Shown here: positions 42,186 through 45,511 of the stretch, piece after piece | Layout of the letters: each line of letters starts with the position of its first letter | Numbering within the stretch: position 1 is the stretch's first letter | Source: Reclinomonas americana ATCC 50394 | Lineage: Eukaryota; Jakobida; Jakobea; Jakobida | Assembly (NCBI GenBank): GCA_048213135.1 | Contig: PS015072.1 | Location: forward strand, 259,403 to 304,913 | Length of the DNA stretch: 45,511 nt | Direction: 5' to 3' | Position numbers and translations under genes: made by a program | Notes under the pieces: model-generated | Databases searched by the model: none | The model's input: the letters and a program-made list of their open reading frames with translations, nothing else | Told to the model about the DNA's origin: nothing

Positions 42186-44413
42186 ATGCTTGTCAACGCA
42201 GTGGAACAAGGGAAGAAGGCGAAACGTGCGGACCTGCTTGTCCACCACCGCGACAGGCTTGGCATCAACTACGTGACTGCCGACGCCGAGATGCAGAAGG
42301 AGTACGGAGAGCTTGAGCATTTGTGCGTCACTGTCTTATTGAGTGTATTATCTACACACTGTGTCGTGTGTGATGCGACCTCATTCTCGTCTGCGCAGCT
42401 ATTCGTTCACCGCCTTTCAGCGCCTGTTCAGCACCACCGCGTTCCACGCTGACTTTGTGAAGACCGTGGTCAACGGATGCGCGTGCTTGAAGACGCTGCT
42501 GATTGCGATTGGCAACTCCACGGCACAGGATGCCGTGTTCTTCAGCTGGCTGTTGGCGCCTCTTGGCCTGTCGCTGTGGCAATTCGCTCCATATTTCAAC
42601 ATCCACGGGACGTCCGATGATGTTCGTGTCTCTGGCGTTCGCGTCACGGTGATTGGCACCTGGGACCTTGAAGAGGGTGGCGGCCGTGGCTCTCGTTTCG
42701 TCTTTTGATACAAGTTCGACTTTGTGTATGCATTCTCAACACTTTGTACGTCACTTATCGCAGGAGTCGGATCTGTGGCGTCGCTGCTGCAAGCTCAATT
42801 GCGCGTATTTCGCGCTGTTCGCCACACTGCGCACTTGGTTCGCGACAGCTTGCTGAGGGCCCGCACAGGACTTGTTGTTGACATTCCTCGTGTTGAAATG
42901 GTGTCGTTGATGCCCGCGGAAATCTCATCGACAAGCTTCTTTGGTCGTCTCGATGACGGCAAGAAGAGTGACAAGGAGGTGGCGGCGAGTGACAATGTCA
43001 ACGAGGATGCACTGTTGCCGTTGCCTGGACCCGGTGTTGACACTGTCGACGTCCTCCGCTCTGAGGCACACGTTGTGGTGGTGGTCGACAAGGGTTCGTT
43101 CATTTGTGTGTGCACTGCTGTGTGTGTATGTGGTTGTGTATGTGTGTGTGTATGTGTGTGTGTATGCGTGTGTGTATTTTTCTTGTGACTTATGCAAGCG
43201 ATGTTGGCGTGTCTCAGAGCGACGCATTGTGACCAAGTGGGGAAAGAGTCGGGAGAAACGCGAGGCGAACAGCGTACGAGCTGAAGCCGTGGTGCTGCGG
43301 CGGGTGTTGGGGAGCGACGATGTCACGTTCTTGCCGTCGGTCATCGCGCACGGCTGGCATCGCCAGAAGCGAGACTGGTTCGGATTCAGCATGCCGTTTT
43401 ACGGCAACGACGTGCCGGATCCATTCGACGAGAGTGAAGTGCGGCAGTACATGACGGACGTGACGCGTGCGCTGGCGTACGCTCACCGCTGCGGTGTTGT
43501 GCATGGCGATGTTCGTCTCGGCAACGTCTTCTACAGCCGTGAGCATCGACGAGCCGTGCTTGGTGACTTTGGCCACGCGCGCAAGCTGAACAGAGACGGT
43601 CTGGTGTCGGGAGGTGCTGGGACGTACGGATACCAGGTATCTATGTCTGCGATGTGTTTTTTTTCTTGTTGCAGAAGGAGAGAATGACCTGTGCACGTGA
43701 GCAGCCGCCTGAGATCTTTGTGTCGGACAGCGACATGGACGAACTCCCGCAGTACTCGACGGCCGCCGACTCGTGGTGCCTCGGACTGCTGCTGGTGGAG
43801 GTGATGTCGGGCTGCTTGCTGCATGGCGATAGCGACGGGTTCGTGGCGTTCGAGCCGAGTGAGGTTCTCGATGTGGCGCGAGAAGTGATGCTGGACGAGG
43901 TGCCTGCGATGCACCGCCGCCACTCCGGGCAGGAGATGTGCCCCAAGTACGTGCAGCAGGCAGCCAAGTTGTTCAAGAGGCTGACGGTGATGGAGCCCGA
44001 GGAGCGTCTGCTGGCCGGCGACGCTCTGATGCACGCGTTCATGGTGCAGCCGACAGCACCGATGATAGTGGAGGTATGTGCGAGTGGTATATACAATTGT
44101 GTGTCTACATCGTGTGAGTTGACAGGCCCCACAGCGTGTGCATGTGAGCACGTGCACGACACCGGGTGCGGAGCGAGCAGTTGTGTCGGCAGAGCCGCCA
44201 CCACCACCACCACCGCTCTCAGCGGCCTCGGAAGCAGCGCTTGTGGAGGAGGATCACGATGGCTCTTCGGGATCCAGCTCAACGCACTCCAGCGCCACTG
44301 GCAGCCCAGAGTCCCAGCTTGCGCATTCGGAGGCGGATGTCGGTGAACGAAGCGGAGTCGTTCTTCCGCTTGATCTTGACGTGGCTGTCGATCAGCTTCG
44401 CACTATGTCTTAA
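42186..44413 (+). CDS. Divergent protein-kinase-like protein
   Basis: Six exons join in frame: 42186-42322, 42399-42676, 42764-43093, 43217-43635, 43705-44073 and 44126-44413 (1821 nt, 606 residues). The first 300 residues match no domain I know (IAIGNSTAQDAVFFSWLL and others). The kinase fold has a likely VAIK-type lysine (RIVTKWGK), HGDVRLGN where most kinases have HRDxKxxN, an intact DFG (LGDFGHARKL), GTYGYQPPEIF as the APE region, and SWCLGLLLVEVMSG. No glycine-rich loop is visible before the lysine. Lysine, loop Asp, Asn and DFG Asp are present, so weak activity is possible. The C-terminal exon is Ser/Glu-rich. The ATG at 42186 is close to a possible acceptor (GCAG at 42198), so the true start may lie upstream of the TG tract. 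Confidence 0.75.
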
Positions 44414-44687
44414 CAACGCGAAGAAGAAGATCAAGGAGATGATGATGACGATAATGAGCAGTAGCAGAAAAGAGAGAGAAGGACGAAAACGCATCACAAA
44501 CGCGCGCACATTGTCGATTTACAAAAGGCGCGCAAAACTTGTGCTTTTGTAAAACACACGCAAGTTTGTCAGCGCAGTGTAGGGCATCCCTTGACACGCG
44601 CAGACACACACACACGCATACGCAAGAGGCACAAGGGCGCGAAAAAAACGGGCAACTTTGTCGCACACCTCCAGCTGCTGCGGCTAC
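44414..44687. other. Intergenic region after the kinase-like gene
   Basis: No gene seen. Contains a short A/G-rich stretch (44415-44490) and a CACACACAC run near 44606. Confidence 0.5.
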
Positions 44688-44691
44688 TTAA

Positions 44692-45120
44692 AGGGACCGT
44701 TACTACTATAAAATTCGAATTGTCCAGAAACGTGAGCGGGAATGCGTGTTTTTGCACCTTCGAGAGCAAAGACAACTCGGTCATCCCGAACAAAAATGAC
44801 CACACACACTCAGCAGTGCACTGTGGCGTGTCTCTCTGGGTGCCAACGTGTAGGGGTGGTGTTCCTCGTGGTGTGTGAGCACACAGTTCGTGTGTGCAGT
44901 GGAAATGGGGGGCGTGTGGTTGACGACATGGGAGGAAATTGCCACCAATACACACTCGACAAGTTTGGCCCTTCCACTGCCCCACACGCCGCAAAAACAC
45001 ACTCCCAGCACTCTGTGACTATGTGCACTCATGCTCCTCTAAGTGGCGGCTCTTGCCGATGAGCAGAACGTGAGATCGAATTTCGGGTGTCCACCCGCGA
45101 AAATAGGTACAAGGGTCCCT
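44692..45120. mobile_element. Candidate TTAA-flanked MITE (429 bp)
   Basis: The left end reads AGGGACC and the right end GGTCCCT, each flanked outward by TTAA (44688-44691 and 45121-45124). With the TTAA, 11 bases are perfectly inverted and the match continues weakly. TTAA duplications are typical of piggyBac-type elements. It has no ORF of note, so it would be non-autonomous. Confidence 0.5.
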
Positions 45121-45192
45121 TTAAGCTTGCAAGAGCGCGCCAGATGATGATGCCTTGCCGAGCTGTCGCATGCGATGGACGTACGTCCCGTC

Positions 45193-45305
45193 GCGCAGAG
45201 CGCTCAACATTGCCACCAGTTGTCAGTCGCAACGTTGCCACCAGTTGTCGCGCAGAGCGCTCAACGTTGCCACCAGTTGTCATGATCAGTCGCAACGTTG
45301 TCCAG
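45193..45305. repeat. Two-copy tandem repeat of about 55 bp
   Basis: The block GCAGAGCGCTCAAC...GTTGCCACCAGTTGTC occurs twice, and within each block GTTGCCACCAGTTGTC or a variant recurs. The remaining sequence to 45511 holds GATATCGAT steps and ends in a TC tract; no gene is seen. Confidence 0.8.
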
Positions 45306-45511
45306 ATTTCCACTGTCATTCGTTTTTCACTTTCTTTCCTATTGAAATGTGGTGAATGAAGTGTTTTGTTGTTCGAGTCTGCTTGCGCGGAACGCTGGAT
45401 GATATCGATATCGCGAGGATCGAGACAAATGCGTGTCCCAAGCGCGATCGATTGTCCCACAGATCCCCACACAGCGATGAGCAGACGAGGTTGATCACTC
45501 TCTCTCTCTCT

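Overview
The window comes from the nuclear genome of an intron-rich, GC-rich single-celled eukaryote. Genes are split by many GT-AG introns (one likely GC-AG), there are no operons, and both strands carry long microsatellites. The protein set is a modular NHL/FN3 secreted protein, an animal-type haem peroxidase, TKL-like kinases, a PUB-UBX protein and a glycosidase with ShKT repeats. This fits a free-living protist such as an amoebozoan or other unikont, but I cannot fix the lineage. Five N-gaps, and flow-order-like TACG noise beside some gaps and at the left edge, suggest a draft assembly from pyrosequencing reads.

Left part (1-11.2 kb). A secreted NHL/FN3/cadherin-like gene on the minus strand runs off the left edge. 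Next come a possible small membrane protein (minus) and an intronless 7-repeat WD40 protein (minus). Diverging from the WD40 gene is a plus-strand gene whose exons join in frame into a 771-residue protein: alpha-helical N-terminus, coiled coil, TKL-type kinase domain and a C-terminal CxxC pair.

Centre (12.4-24 kb). One plus-strand gene encodes a secreted GH113-like glycoside hydrolase followed by eight ShKT-like cysteine modules. It carries two transposable elements. A DIRS-like retroelement (SR-rich Gag-like ORF plus RT/RNase H/methyltransferase-like ORF, no tyrosine recombinase seen) lies in intron 1. A 3265-bp CACTA-like DNA transposon with matched terminal inverted repeats and a 3-bp ACG target duplication cuts the fifth ShKT module. 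Removing the second element and one ACG restores a 793-residue frame, so the insertion looks recent.

Right part (25.4-45.5 kb). A 19-exon plus-strand gene encodes a secreted peroxinectin-like haem peroxidase of 1061 residues. Its distal-histidine segment is assembled from four tiny exons of 18, 8, 23 and 7 nt. Then follow a minus-strand PUB-UBX (UBXN6/UBXD1-like) gene with an acidic N-terminal ORF upstream, a minus-strand poly-Q protein, and a plus-strand divergent kinase-like gene of 606 residues. A 429-bp TTAA-flanked inverted-repeat element and short tandem repeats fill the right edge.

Nothing suggests a single pathway. The glycosidase, peroxidase and NHL protein are all predicted to be secreted, which suits extracellular matrix, cyst-wall or feeding roles. 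The strongest candidates for novelty are the transposon-broken GH113-ShKT gene, the recombinase-less DIRS-like element with an SR-rich Gag, the microexon cluster over the peroxidase active site, and the purine-start/pyrimidine-end layout of the long introns.
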